DNA of 64,000 bases from Ignavibacteriales bacterium (lineage in GTDB: Bacteria > Bacteroidota > Ignavibacteria > Ignavibacteriales > Ignavibacteriaceae). The notes under the pieces were generated by a model. It was not told the origin of the DNA. It worked only from the letters and a program-made list of their open reading frames with translations, and did not search any database. Each line of letters begins with the position of its first letter. Within the stretch, counting starts at the first letter, position 1. The stretch is from the NCBI GenBank assembly GCA_003538625.1, contig DPRR01000019.1:1-64000 (forward strand), written 5' to 3'. Positions 26,157-35,232 of this stretch are shown here, one piece after another. A program made the translations under genes and the position numbers.

Positions 26157-27548
26157 TTAATTCTTACGCCAAGTATCAGGATCAATTTTATAGATGTTAA
26201 TCATTCGATGAATATGTCTTCTTGTCAAACCCGCTTCTTCAGCCACCCGGGTAATATTGCCTTTATACTTTTCCATTAAAACCAGCAGATATTTTTTTTC
26301 AATTTCCTCAATTGCCTTATGTTTAAGATCAATCAATGATGTTCCATCATATAATGCTGGTGCTGTTTGATTATTTAAAACGTTTGGAGAAAGATCAGCA
26401 AGAGTAATTTTATTATCTTTTGCAAGTGTTACTGCTCTTTCAATGTTATTTTCTAATTCCCGAACATTACCGGGCCAATTGTAGTTTTCTAATGCTTGGA
26501 TTACTTCATCAGTAAACCCATTAATTTTTTTTGTTGATGATGCAAGACATTTATCTAAAAAATGTTCAGCAAGCAATTGGATATCTTCATTTCTTTCTCT
26601 TAACGGCGGCACATGAATATTAATTACATTTAGCCTGTAGTAAAAATCTTTTCTAAGAGTTTCCTCTTTCAGAGCTTGATCAATATTTTGATTAGTTGCT
26701 GAAATAAGTCTAATGTCAACTTGTATAAGATCATTTCCACCAACGCGTCTTAACATCTGATCCTGAAGTGTTCTAAGTAATTTTATCTGAAGATTAGAAG
26801 GTAATTCACAAACTTCATCCAGAAAAAATGTACCGCCGTCTGCAAATTCAATCAATCCAATTTTTCTATGAACGGCACCTGTAAAAGCACCTTTTTCATA
26901 TCCAAATAATTCGGCTTCAAAAAGATTTTCCGGAAAAGCACCACAATTAACAGGAACAAAAGCTTTTGTTTTACGACGGCTTCTTGCATGAATACTGCGA
27001 GCTATTAATTCCTTACCGGTACCACTTTCCCCTGTTATTAAGATATTTGCATCTGTCTTTGAAACATTTTCAATCATATCAAACACATTCCTCATCACTA
27101 AACTTTTACCGATTATATTATCGAAATGATATTTGTCTTCTAATTGCTTTAAGAGATTAGATCTTTCGCGAAAAAGATTTCTTTGTCGCAACCCTTTTTC
27201 AATTAATATTTTCAAATTGTTTGCATCGAATGGTTTTTCAATAAAATCGAATGCTCCTGCTTTCATAGCAGCAACTGCTCTATCAATAGTACCGTAAGCT
27301 GAAAATATTATTACCGGAGTGCTTGGAGCTAATTTCTGACATATTTCCAGAACTTCCATTCCATCATGATCGGGCATAAGCAAATCACAAAATATTAAAT
27401 CAAATTCTTCTTCCTCAAGAAATTTTATAGCTTTGTTTACATCAGACACCGGGACCGGATCGTTACCAAGCACCGAAATAATTTTAGCACACGCAGATAG
27501 CATGTCAGGTTCATCGTCAATAATCAGTATCCTTGATTTATTATTCAT
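26157..27548 (-). CDS. Sigma54-dependent response regulator (NtrC family)
   Basis: 463 residues. Receiver domain with acidic pair DDE (~11-13) and phospho-Asp D55 (IFCDLLMPD). AAA+ domain with Walker A GESGTGKE, the sigma54 contact motif GAFTGA, Walker B GGTFFLDEV and the R-finger region. C-terminal Fis-type HTH (GNITRVAEEAGLTRRHIHRM). It activates sigma54 promoters when phosphorylated. It starts 2 nt after the sensor kinase gene, its probable partner. The next genes downstream are the cytochrome operon. Confidence 0.93.
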   Translation of the reverse strand: MNNKSRILIIDDEPDMLSACAKIISVLGNDPVPVSDVNKAIKFLEEEEFDLIFCDLLMPDHDGMEVLEICQKLAPSTPVIIFSAYGTIDRAVAAMKAGAFDFIEKPFDANNLKILIEKGLRQRNLFRERSNLLKQLEDKYHFDNIIGKSLVMRNVFDMIENVSKTDANILITGESGTGKELIARSIHARSRRKTKAFVPVNCGAFPENLFEAELFGYEKGAFTGAVHRKIGLIEFADGGTFFLDEVCELPSNLQIKLLRTLQDQMLRRVGGNDLIQVDIRLISATNQNIDQALKEETLRKDFYYRLNVINIHVPPLRERNEDIQLLAEHFLDKCLASSTKKINGFTDEVIQALENYNWPGNVRELENNIERAVTLAKDNKITLADLSPNVLNNQTAPALYDGTSLIDLKHKAIEEIEKKYLLVLMEKYKGNITRVAEEAGLTRRHIHRMINIYKIDPDTWRKN

Positions 27549-27550
27549 AA

Positions 27551-29308
27551 TTAATCTCTCGTTATATTTTTCGGAATAACTATTGTGAAAGTTGTTCCCT
27601 TATCGATCTCACTTTTTACTTCTATATTGCCTTTATGCCGTTGGATAATACTTTTGGTTATTGAAAGTCCCAATCCCGTTCCATTTTTCTCTTTTGTTGA
27701 GTAAAACGGATCAAATATTTTGCTAAGGTTAGCTTCATTAATTCCGACTCCGTTATCTGTGATTGATATGCTAATACATTCTGCTATTTCGTCGTGAGAA
27801 ATTTTACTGGTTAAAACATTAATTTCTTTCATCTGAATTATAATCTTGCCATCCGTGTGGAGCGAATCCATTGCATTATTAAAAATATTTATAAACACTT
27901 GTTCCAGTTGTCTTTTATCACCAATAATTATTATTCCATCTGCAGGAATTTCTTTTATTATCTGAATATTTTTTTCTCTAAATCTTGGCTGCAGCAAGTA
28001 AAGACTCTCATTTATCAGATCTTTAACATTTACTTTTTCAGGATTAAAGGCCATTCGTTTGGAAAAGTTAAGAAGACTTTTAGTGTACTCGCTTACTCTT
28101 TTCGTTTGCTTCTTAATAATTTCAAGTTCTTCTTTATGAATATTAGTTCTTTCTTCCTGTAATAATATTGAGTCAGCATGAGCCGATATAATTCCCATTG
28201 GAGTGTTGATTTCATGTGCAACCGAATCAACAAGTTCACCGATTGAAGCAAGTCTGGCTGAGTGATTTAATTGTTCCTGATACTCTTGTATTTTTTCCAA
28301 ATTCTTTCGGGCTTCTTCTGATTTAATTCTTTTAAGGTTTAGAAAATAAATAATAAAAACAAATGAAAACATCGTAACAAGAATTATTATACCCAAAATA
28401 AAAAACGATTGAAATTTGTCTCTTATTTTTGCCGTAACATCGGTTAATAAAGTTGATATGACTATATACCATTTTTGATTCCCAATATTAATTGGTACAT
28501 AAGCAAAAATTTTACTGGGCTCATCTCCCTGGACCCAATACTCACCATATGCGGGTTCCGTAGATTTTAAAATTTTTAATTGCGTATCAAAAGAAGTATG
28601 GCACGACTTACACTCAGAATTTATTTCAAATATAGAATTAAAGAGCATCTCTTCATGCTTTGGATGATAAATAAGCCTGCCATTTCCATCGAGTATCCAC
28701 ACAAAATCATTACTGCTGAGTTTTAAAGGAAGAATAAAATGCTTTATCAATGAATCAAAATTTACAAGGTATGCTATAAATATTTTTTTTTCGCCGGAAA
28801 TTTTTTTTATTGGTAAAACAATTAAAAAAGATTTTTCACTTTTTGTGTCATCCGATTTTTCCGGTAATACTTCAGAACTTAAAAATTTATTAACTACGGA
28901 TTTATTTTTAAATCCATTAACCAATTCTTTCAGTTTGCCGGGCACCCAATCAGGTGGTTTTTTACCTGTGTTATAAATAGCCTTTGAGGTAGAATCTGCG
29001 ATAATTACTGCAGAAATAATTTTTTGATCATAACTAATCCTAAAATTATCTATTAACTCTTTTAATTCAATATTGTCATTTTCAAGTTTTGGATTGCTTG
29101 TTAAAAAATCCATATCCTTTACAAGGTGATCAAGAAAGAAACTGATACCTTCGGAAACGACTTTTGTCATTTCCAATTGCTGCATCTGGTGACTTTTTTT
29201 GGTATCCTCAAGTATAAGTGAATAGATATTATTAATAAGGAAAAGAAATAATGCTGTAATAAGTATTAAGGCAATGAGGAAAAGATATTTATAGTTTTTT
29301 TTAATCAT
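27551..29308 (-). CDS. Sensor histidine kinase with periplasmic CxxCH haem site
   Basis: 585 residues. TM1 (~8-28), a ~260-residue periplasmic cache-like domain, TM2 (~303-325), then HisKA (LVDSVAHEINTPMGIISAHA) and HATPase (NIFNNAMDSL, DNGVGI, GTGLGLSI). The periplasmic domain holds SECKSCHTSF with C233-K-S-C236-H237, a c-type haem attachment motif, followed by cache-typical PAYGEYWVQG and KWYIVISTLL. This is like the haem-containing sensors of Geobacter and should sense redox state or a gas ligand. Paired with the sigma54 regulator, upstream of the bc-type operon. Confidence 0.9.
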   Translation of the reverse strand: MIKKNYKYLFLIALILITALFLFLINNIYSLILEDTKKSHQMQQLEMTKVVSEGISFFLDHLVKDMDFLTSNPKLENDNIELKELIDNFRISYDQKIISAVIIADSTSKAIYNTGKKPPDWVPGKLKELVNGFKNKSVVNKFLSSEVLPEKSDDTKSEKSFLIVLPIKKISGEKKIFIAYLVNFDSLIKHFILPLKLSSNDFVWILDGNGRLIYHPKHEEMLFNSIFEINSECKSCHTSFDTQLKILKSTEPAYGEYWVQGDEPSKIFAYVPINIGNQKWYIVISTLLTDVTAKIRDKFQSFFILGIIILVTMFSFVFIIYFLNLKRIKSEEARKNLEKIQEYQEQLNHSARLASIGELVDSVAHEINTPMGIISAHADSILLQEERTNIHKEELEIIKKQTKRVSEYTKSLLNFSKRMAFNPEKVNVKDLINESLYLLQPRFREKNIQIIKEIPADGIIIIGDKRQLEQVFINIFNNAMDSLHTDGKIIIQMKEINVLTSKISHDEIAECISISITDNGVGINEANLSKIFDPFYSTKEKNGTGLGLSITKSIIQRHKGNIEVKSEIDKGTTFTIVIPKNITRD

Positions 29309-29568
29309 TAATGTAATGTAATCCCAAAACGCATCAGGGAAAACGAATAATAATTTTAAAGGATCAAATAATCTTCAACAATTAATCGGTGATAAAAATT
29401 TGTCCTCTTTTAAAACCCGCAACCTAATCTATTGGAAAAATGAGTTTAATAAAAGATTTGATTAAATATAAATTCAGGTTTGAAATTTAATTATAGAATA
29501 AACCGTTTAATTACACGGCAAGTAAAATCTAATGAGCTTTATAATATTAATAATATCCTTATCCGGTT

Positions 29569-30813
29569 TTATTTGAAGTTGAAGAGTACAGGAAAAATAA
29601 AGGTTACCAGGATCGTCCATATACTGTAAACAGGCAAAAAGGATGCAATACTATTTTCAACTTTATCGATTTCATTGTGGTCTTTAACTGCTTTAAACAA
29701 TCTATAAGTAACAAGAACAAGATTTGTTAAAATGAGAACGTTGCCGCCTAAAACTGCAAGTCTGTTTGGTGTAATACCCCATTCTGAAATTCTAAATAGG
29801 ATGGCGGAAAGTGCAATACCATTTATAATTATTGTCATAATCGAAAGCCCAAGCAGCATTAGATTGCTAATTTTACTTTTTGATATTTTTGAAGTCTCAG
29901 CAATTGAGAAAAATATAATTGCCATAACTCCAATTAAAAGCATATTAAAAATCAATAAAAACTCTCTATCGTTGTAAGGATCTTTACCGGTATAGATTAC
30001 AGCAATCAAATAGATTACCAGGGTAGCCAAAACTAATGGTGTAAATACTTTTGCAATTACCGGTGAAACTTTGTTTACCAAATGCGGATTTGTTTGAACG
30101 AGATAAGTTGCAGCAATCGGGGAAGCAGCAAAACCAAATATGCCGATGTATTGGAAATAGAATTCTTGCAACTGAATATCAATAAGTCTAAATAGTCCTA
30201 AAGTAATCCCGGCTAACAAAGCTCCTGCAATAAGTATTATAGTAGTCATTACAACCAGGTCCCCATTATATCTAAGAAAATCCAGTCGTCTTTGAAAGTT
30301 ATTAAAATTATCTCCAACGAAAATAAAACCCAAAACGGACCACAGAAACAAAGGCAGGTGGATACAAGCTAAAATCAAAGTGTCGCTTATATCATTATTT
30401 GGAATAATGTTAATAAATATCACTGAAAATAAAATAATAAATGCAGCAGCAAACGTCATTTTTATCGAAGTCTTTTGTTTCCACATAAAGTATGCGGTTA
30501 ATAATGGGAAAACCACAAACGAAATATTTCTGGGATAAAAATAATCAGGATTAATCCCGATAAACTGCGGAAGTTTTGCAATAACTCCTGCTATAAATGA
30601 GGCTATAATTACTAATAATAATTCAGTGGTTGAACCCCAGGAAATTTCATCACTTTCAAAGTTAAGTCTTTCATACCATAATTGAGCAGCGGTGTTTCCC
30701 TGTATTTCAGGATAAAGAGAATTGAACTCTCTTTTAAAAGTTGTTTTATTATCTCTATACAGTTTCTCAAGCTGAGCCGGATTGTTTAAGTTATTTATAA
30801 TTTGTTCTTTCAA
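29569..30813 (-). CDS. Polytopic membrane protein, unknown (DUF4153-like?)
   Basis: 414 residues: a soluble N-terminal ~65 residues (NNPAQLEKLYRDNKTTFKRE) then about eleven hydrophobic helices. The layout (GFIFVGDNFNNFQRRLDFLR, then GFAASPIAATYLV) is reminiscent of DUF4153 membrane proteins, but I hold that loosely. It is alone, 260 bp before the sensor kinase gene. No catalytic motif is visible. Confidence 0.6.
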   Translation of the reverse strand: MKEQIINNLNNPAQLEKLYRDNKTTFKREFNSLYPEIQGNTAAQLWYERLNFESDEISWGSTTELLLVIIASFIAGVIAKLPQFIGINPDYFYPRNISFVVFPLLTAYFMWKQKTSIKMTFAAAFIILFSVIFINIIPNNDISDTLILACIHLPLFLWSVLGFIFVGDNFNNFQRRLDFLRYNGDLVVMTTIILIAGALLAGITLGLFRLIDIQLQEFYFQYIGIFGFAASPIAATYLVQTNPHLVNKVSPVIAKVFTPLVLATLVIYLIAVIYTGKDPYNDREFLLIFNMLLIGVMAIIFFSIAETSKISKSKISNLMLLGLSIMTIIINGIALSAILFRISEWGITPNRLAVLGGNVLILTNLVLVTYRLFKAVKDHNEIDKVENSIASFLPVYSIWTILVTFIFPVLFNFK

Positions 30814-31156
30814 TTTACTGTTCTATAGATTTGATGAATGATTTTTCTTTTAGTATAAATGAAATACTGTTTGTTTAGCTGAAAGATATAAAAATTAAAT
30901 AGAAAAGATAAGAATGATTTTTTTATAGATGTTTGCTTTGCTATAGAATGGATTTGGAAATACTTTAATTGACTCTCCTTTAACTCAATGACACTTCTTT
31001 AACCACGCTTGATTGATTTTTATATTCCAAGCATACATATGTTATTACTAATAAAATATTAAAAATATATTTTTTTATTAATAGCTAATATGATAGGAGT
31101 TAAGTTATTGTGTTTATAAAAAGCGCTGATTGACGGATTAATGTCTCTCAAATATC
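30814..31156. other. Non-coding gap
   Basis: 343 bp of very AT-rich sequence between two minus-strand genes. No gene, repeat or strong hairpin is recognised. Confidence 0.35.
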
Positions 31157-31870
31157 CTATTCTTTATTATAGATAACTGGTGTCTTATATGTCCATTCTT
31201 GCCATAACTTTTCATTCGTTACTAACTCTGCCATAAAATGGCTGACGTTTATTCTGCTCGTTTTACCAGGATTAAAAATGGCGCTTCTTATTTTCTTATT
31301 ATGTATTTCGTATGCACTCACACTTTCTTCATCAAAAAGGGAATCAGGACGAACTGCAACCCAATCAATGTTATTTTTTGTACTCAATTTATAAACAAGA
31401 TGATCAGCAGCAAGCATATTATCTTTATGAGGTGGCAGCAATAGTTTTAATAACGTGAATACTATTTTTTCACCGAAAGTGTTTAATTCTCCTGTCTTCC
31501 TGTTTGTATATGCAGTTGTGCTCATTAAGATGAACTTTGGGTTAGAATCCAGGGATTGTAAAGCTTCCATTATTTTCACAACAGTATTGAAAACCAGCTT
31601 ACGGGGTGGACCAAAAATCCCTTTAAAACTTATGTTGTGCCCAAGACAGCAGATAACAGAATCACAGTCTTTTAAAAGGTTTTTGATCTTTGCAATCTCA
31701 AAGTCGTTTACATTTCCTTTAATTATCTCAATGCTCTGATCATCTGATATTTGACTAGGGATAAAAGCAGATTCCCTCACAACGATTCGAACTTTAATGT
31801 TTCTTTTTACAAGCTGTTGTACAACTAATTTTCCTGTTGCTCCGCTTGCACCCAAAACCAGTACTTTCAT
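31157..31870 (-). CDS. NAD(P)-binding atypical SDR protein
   Basis: 237 residues from ATG at 31870, chosen because GAGAGG lies 6 nt before it. The N terminus MKVLVLGASGATGKLVVQQL carries the GASGATG dinucleotide-binding loop of the SDR-a5/NmrA-like group, followed by a typical DSVICCLGHN strand and MSTTAYTNR. These proteins act as reductases/epimerases or as redox-sensing binders. No partner gene is adjacent. Substrate unknown. Confidence 0.82.
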   Translation of the reverse strand: MKVLVLGASGATGKLVVQQLVKRNIKVRIVVRESAFIPSQISDDQSIEIIKGNVNDFEIAKIKNLLKDCDSVICCLGHNISFKGIFGPPRKLVFNTVVKIMEALQSLDSNPKFILMSTTAYTNRKTGELNTFGEKIVFTLLKLLLPPHKDNMLAADHLVYKLSTKNNIDWVAVRPDSLFDEESVSAYEIHNKKIRSAIFNPGKTSRINVSHFMAELVTNEKLWQEWTYKTPVIYNKE

Positions 31871-32168
31871 ATTACCTCTCAATAATAGAATATTTTTATA
31901 TCATATTGCGCCCGCCTGCCGGGGTGGATTAACGAAGAAGGATCATCTTATTTGTTTCAACAAAAGAACCAGATTATAATCTGTAAAAATAAACATTGCC
32001 TTGCAGATTTATTACATTAAAATTTAATTTATAATTAGCAATATCAGCACTGCTTTTGCAAATATTTTTTTCAGATTTAGTTATTTATTCTGCCAGGCAC
32101 TTACTTAAACTATATCACCAATTGAAAAACTCATCAAATCTTCTTCCATAATTATCGTTCATTCTTTC

Positions 32169-32376
32169 TCAACTCTTCTTGTCCTGCTTAAGACGACTTT
32201 TACCTGGAAATACATTCTGTTGATCTGACAGATAATCCTTTTTCCATTTGTGTAATGAGTTCTCATTTACACCAAGATCTCTCGATACTTGAATTAAACA
32301 AATCCCTCCTTAAGTTATCATCTTCATTGCTGATATCTTGAATTCTTTATCGTAACTCCTTCGTTTTTCTGACATT
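32169..32376 (-). pseudogene. Dead IS3-family orfA, second type
   Basis: ATG at 32376 gives MSEKRRSYDKEF, then a one-base frameshift into KISAMKMIT, a TAA, and VSRDLGVNENSLHKWKKDYL followed by FPGKSRLKQD. This is an IS3-group OrfA ('MSEKRRSYDKEFK...AVKMI' type) with one frameshift and one stop. SD AGGAG is intact. OrfB is missing. It is a different lineage from the fragment at 10913-11108. It abuts the truncated AbiEi gene, so insertion of this IS may have cut that gene. Confidence 0.78.
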
Positions 32377-32432
32377 TTGAACTCCTATATTTTATACTTT
32401 TTACAAAATATAGTTGCTTTTCTTTTAATCTA

Positions 32433-32707
32433 CTATATGGGGGTAGGATCAAATTCTTTGAAGCAGAAATAATAATGGAAAGATTAACAACACTAAGACC
32501 AAAACTGGTTCAGAGCTTGCTGGAAGAGTGTAATTCTGTTAAGGTAAAAAGATTGTTCCGCTTCCTGGCTGAAAAGCTTGAACATAACTGGTTTAAGGAA
32601 TTACAACTAGAAAATATAAACCTGGGTAGCGGAGAAAGAGTTATTGTTAAAACGGATTAATGAATAAAATATATAATATAACAGTACCTAAAAATGATAA
32701 TAAATAA
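32433..32707 (+). pseudogene. AbiEi antitoxin remnant (5' lost, frameshifted 3')
   Basis: The open frame from about 32433 reads YGGRIKFFEAEIIMERLTTL, then LLEECNSVKVKRLFRFLAEK and NLGSGERVIVK. This matches the C-terminal domain of type IV AbiEi-family antitoxins as I know it. After a stop at 32660 the homologous tail (KIYNITVPKNDNK) continues in another frame to 32707, showing a frameshift. The N-terminal HTH half is missing, replaced by IS3 debris, and no AbiEii nucleotidyltransferase follows. A dead abortive-infection antitoxin. Confidence 0.6.
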
Positions 32708-32843
32708 AATTTATCTTAATCTTATCGATCATATTTTGTATAAGCTTTATTAATAAAGATACTACATTACTGAATTATAAAACGCATTATATTGCACATC
32801 AATATATATTTTATTATATTTTGATGCAAAATTTATATAAATA

Positions 32844-32857
32844 TGTATTATAATACA
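32844..32857. promoter_or_regulatory. HipB operator candidate (perfect palindrome)
   Basis: TGTATTATAATACA is a perfect 14-bp palindrome ending 7 nt before the hipB ATG and containing a TATAAT -10-like core; TTGATG at 32821-32826 could serve as -35. Autorepression by HipB at such a site is the rule for hip operons. Confidence 0.5.
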
Positions 32858-32864
32858 CATTAAA

Positions 32865-33065
32865 ATGACAAAAATTGAAATTGGTCAAATAATAAAAGAA
32901 AGAAGAGTTTATTTGGGTATAACTCAAAAAGATCTGGCTGATATAGTTGGTATCAGTTTGCGAAGTCTCGTTGATATAGAAAACGGCAATGGAAATCCAA
33001 CCATTGATCAGCTTAATAAAATACTGAATGCCCTTGGATTAACATTGAAAATAAGTACCGTATGA
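32865..33065 (+). CDS. hipB: HipB-like antitoxin/regulator (XRE HTH)
   Basis: 66 residues: a complete XRE helix-turn-helix (IGQIIKERRVYLGITQKDLA, VGISLRSLVDIENGNGNPTI). It overlaps hipS by 4 nt and is first of hipB-hipS-hipT. In tripartite HipBST systems HipB binds DNA and represses the operon and augments neutralisation of HipT. The HTH is shorter than in E. coli HipB (88 aa) and lacks a C-terminal tail. Confidence 0.88.
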   Translation: MTKIEIGQIIKERRVYLGITQKDLADIVGISLRSLVDIENGNGNPTIDQLNKILNALGLTLKISTV

Positions 33066-33391
33066 AAACGCAAGAGAAAAGAGCTGAAGTTTATTTTAAT
33101 GGAACATTGGTCGGTTTTTTATTAAAGACTGATAACAAGTACTTTTTTGAATATAACAAAGACTATCTCAGAAATCAGGCTAATCCACCAATAAGTTTGA
33201 CATTGCCAAAGCGCGAAGATCCATATGTGTCTGATAAGCTTTTTCCTTTTTTTTATGGACTACTATCTGAAGGAGATAATAAAGAATTGCAATGCAGGTT
33301 ATTGAGCATTGATGAAAATGATCACTTCACGAGATTAATAAAAACTGCAGAGCTTGATACAATCGGCGGTATTACCGTGAGGGAAATATGA
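33062..33391 (+). CDS. hipS: HipS-like antitoxin (HipA N-subdomain)
   Basis: 109 residues corresponding to the N-terminal subdomain of HipA: RAEVYFNGTLVGFLLKTDNK, YFEYNKDYL, PISLTLPKREDPYVSDKLFP, FFYGLLSEGDN and DTIGGITVRE. In HipBST systems this subdomain is a separate protein that acts as the antitoxin for HipT. Overlaps hipB by 4 nt and hipT by 4 nt (ATGA), so the three are coupled. Confidence 0.82.
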   Translation: MKTQEKRAEVYFNGTLVGFLLKTDNKYFFEYNKDYLRNQANPPISLTLPKREDPYVSDKLFPFFYGLLSEGDNKELQCRLLSIDENDHFTRLIKTAELDTIGGITVREI

Positions 33392-34368
33392 CAATATACA
33401 ATTGTCCTGGTTGCCTGCTGCCTGATAATGATTCTTACTGCAAAAAATGTTTAAAAGATCTATTCGATGGCAAAAAAGTAAATCATATACTTTCCTTTAC
33501 AAGACCTGAGTTTGACAAAGTAAAAAGAGAAAGCGGCAGCAGATTATCTTTGTCTGGAATACAATTAAAGCACTCTTTAAGACTGGAAAAAAATAAACTC
33601 GTGCTTACGGAAGAAAATGGTCAGTACATATTAAAGCCTATATCTTCCGGTCAATTTGAAAATCTTGATCAGGTACCTGCAAATGAACACCTTACGATGC
33701 AGATTGCAAACCAGGTATACAAATTAAACACAGCAGCAAATGGAATAATATTCTTTGCCGATGGTGAACCGGCATTTATATCAAGACGATTTGATGTATT
33801 AAAAACTGGGAAGCGAATGTTGCAGGAAGATTTTGCTCAAATATCGGAAAGAACTGAAGATACGCACGGCAAAAATTATAAATATGATTTTAGTTATGAA
33901 GAGATAGGAGAGTTAATTAAAAAATTTGTTAATGCTTATCCGGTTGAAATTGAAAAATATTTTAGAATAATACTGTTCAATTATCTCTTTTCAAATGGAG
34001 ATGCACACTTAAAGAACTTCTCCTTATATCGGAGTGAAATTTACGGTGATTATTTGTTGACACCTTTTTATGATCTGATCAATACGTCATTGCACGTTCC
34101 CGGAGAAAGCGATTTAGCTCTTGATATGTTTAAAGAAGGGTTCGAAACAAAATCTTACAAAGCCAGCTCAAAATATACGTTACCCGACTTCATAGAGTTT
34201 GCATCCAGGTTGGGCATAAATGAAAAACGAATGTTAAAAATATTTGTTGAGATGTTATCAGGAAGCGAGCAGGTAAAATTTTTGATCAATAATTCATTTC
34301 TGAATGACAAGTTAAAAGTAAAATATCTGGAGTCTTATAATCAGAAGCATAAGAGACTTGAAACTTAA
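33388..34368 (+). CDS. hipT: HipT-like serine/threonine kinase toxin
   Basis: 326 residues. N-terminal four-cysteine knuckle (C6PGC9 ... C18KKC21), a Ser-rich Gly loop RLSLSGIQLKHSL with S54-L-S56 in the position of the autophosphorylated S-x-S of HipT proteins, and the kinase core with NYLFSNGDAHLKNFSLY (catalytic D and N) and TPFYDLINTS (metal-binding D). Length (~330) fits HipT rather than full HipA (~440). HipT/HipA kinases phosphorylate aminoacyl-tRNA synthetases (TrpS for HipT, GltX for HipA). The reading frame is intact, so probably functional. Confidence 0.85.
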   Translation: MTIYNCPGCLLPDNDSYCKKCLKDLFDGKKVNHILSFTRPEFDKVKRESGSRLSLSGIQLKHSLRLEKNKLVLTEENGQYILKPISSGQFENLDQVPANEHLTMQIANQVYKLNTAANGIIFFADGEPAFISRRFDVLKTGKRMLQEDFAQISERTEDTHGKNYKYDFSYEEIGELIKKFVNAYPVEIEKYFRIILFNYLFSNGDAHLKNFSLYRSEIYGDYLLTPFYDLINTSLHVPGESDLALDMFKEGFETKSYKASSKYTLPDFIEFASRLGINEKRMLKIFVEMLSGSEQVKFLINNSFLNDKLKVKYLESYNQKHKRLET

Positions 34369-34771
34369 AAAAATTGTTTGATATCATCACCAAATAGATT
34401 ACTGGTACCAAAGTGGAACCCCACCTTTTAAAAGTTGTGAATTTAATGTAAAAGCATCTAAATTTCGGAGACTAAAAGACTCACTCACTCTCCGCACATT
34501 TTATATAATTCCTTATAATATAATAGATTAGTTGACCTATCGACTCGTCAAAAAAAGAAATCCCATTATAAAATTAGGGTCTAAAGAGAAAAAGATATCT
34601 GTAAAAAAAACATTTCGGATAAAGCAATTGTACAATCCTGAACAGGTCAATTACACTTTGCTCCTGTGATCTCTATATCAGAATAACAAAATACATTTTA
34701 TAACTCGATCTACATAAATATTAAGGTTTTGTTATTGTTTAATAAATATTATTAATTCATTTTTGTAAATA
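34369..34771. other. Gap holding att-like copy B
   Basis: About 400 bp after hipT. Besides the 33-bp repeat, an AAAGTGGaaccCCACCTTT dyad at ~34413-34431 is visible. No gene recognised. Confidence 0.4.
34487..34519 (+). repeat. Att-like direct repeat, copy B
   Basis: Second copy of the 33-bp repeat at 2550-2582, differing at two positions. It is preceded by GACTCACTCACTCTCCGCA, again like a tRNA-Ser 3' end, and by a CGGAGA/TCTCCG dyad. It lies 118 bp after hipT and marks the right edge of the TA/IS debris. Confidence 0.55.
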
Positions 34772-35149
34772 ATGATTCGACTTATAAATATTAAATATAA
34801 AAGTACTGTAAAAAAGATAGTGCTGTTTTGTTACCTTTTAGTAACTCTCAGTTTTGTTTTCCATTATCACCACATCAATTTAACCAATCAATCAAGCATT
34901 TTTTCCTCGAATACTTCTCAACAAAATTCCTCAACATCGGGAATTAATCATGGTGTTTTTGTCTGCATAGTCCACTCTAATTTTCAATCACTTCACAATG
35001 GTTTTCTACTTCAGATACTTTTCGATAATTCAAATGCGGAGTTGCCATTTCTTAATTATGTAGAAGAATATAATTTCCGTTTTGAAAAACAAAAACAAGC
35101 AGAAGCTAATCCGTTAAGAGCCCCTCCCTGTCTTCCTGAAATAATTTAA
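34772..35149 (+). CDS. Small exported/anchored His-containing protein
   Basis: 125 residues: one hydrophobic segment (KKIVLFCYLLVTLSFVF) followed at once by HYHH, then a Ser/Asn/Gln-rich stretch, CIVHSNFQSLHNG, and a C terminus ANPLRAPPCLPEII. Small proteins of this shape, ending in 'RAPP', often precede TonB-dependent metal receptors in Bacteroidota (DUF2946-like context). The His/Cys residues could bind a metal. It lies 83 nt before the receptor gene. Function unknown. Confidence 0.6.
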   Translation: MIRLINIKYKSTVKKIVLFCYLLVTLSFVFHYHHINLTNQSSIFSSNTSQQNSSTSGINHGVFVCIVHSNFQSLHNGFLLQILFDNSNAELPFLNYVEEYNFRFEKQKQAEANPLRAPPCLPEII

Positions 35150-35232
35150 TAGTAACAATTCTGCCTGCGTTCACATTTTCTTACGTATCGACAGGCTTAG
35201 TGTATTTTATTCTAAATTTTAGGAGACTTAAT

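Noticed and set aside
29569..30813. Secondary transporter
   Set aside because: Many TM helices but no transporter motif is visible, so left as unknown membrane protein.
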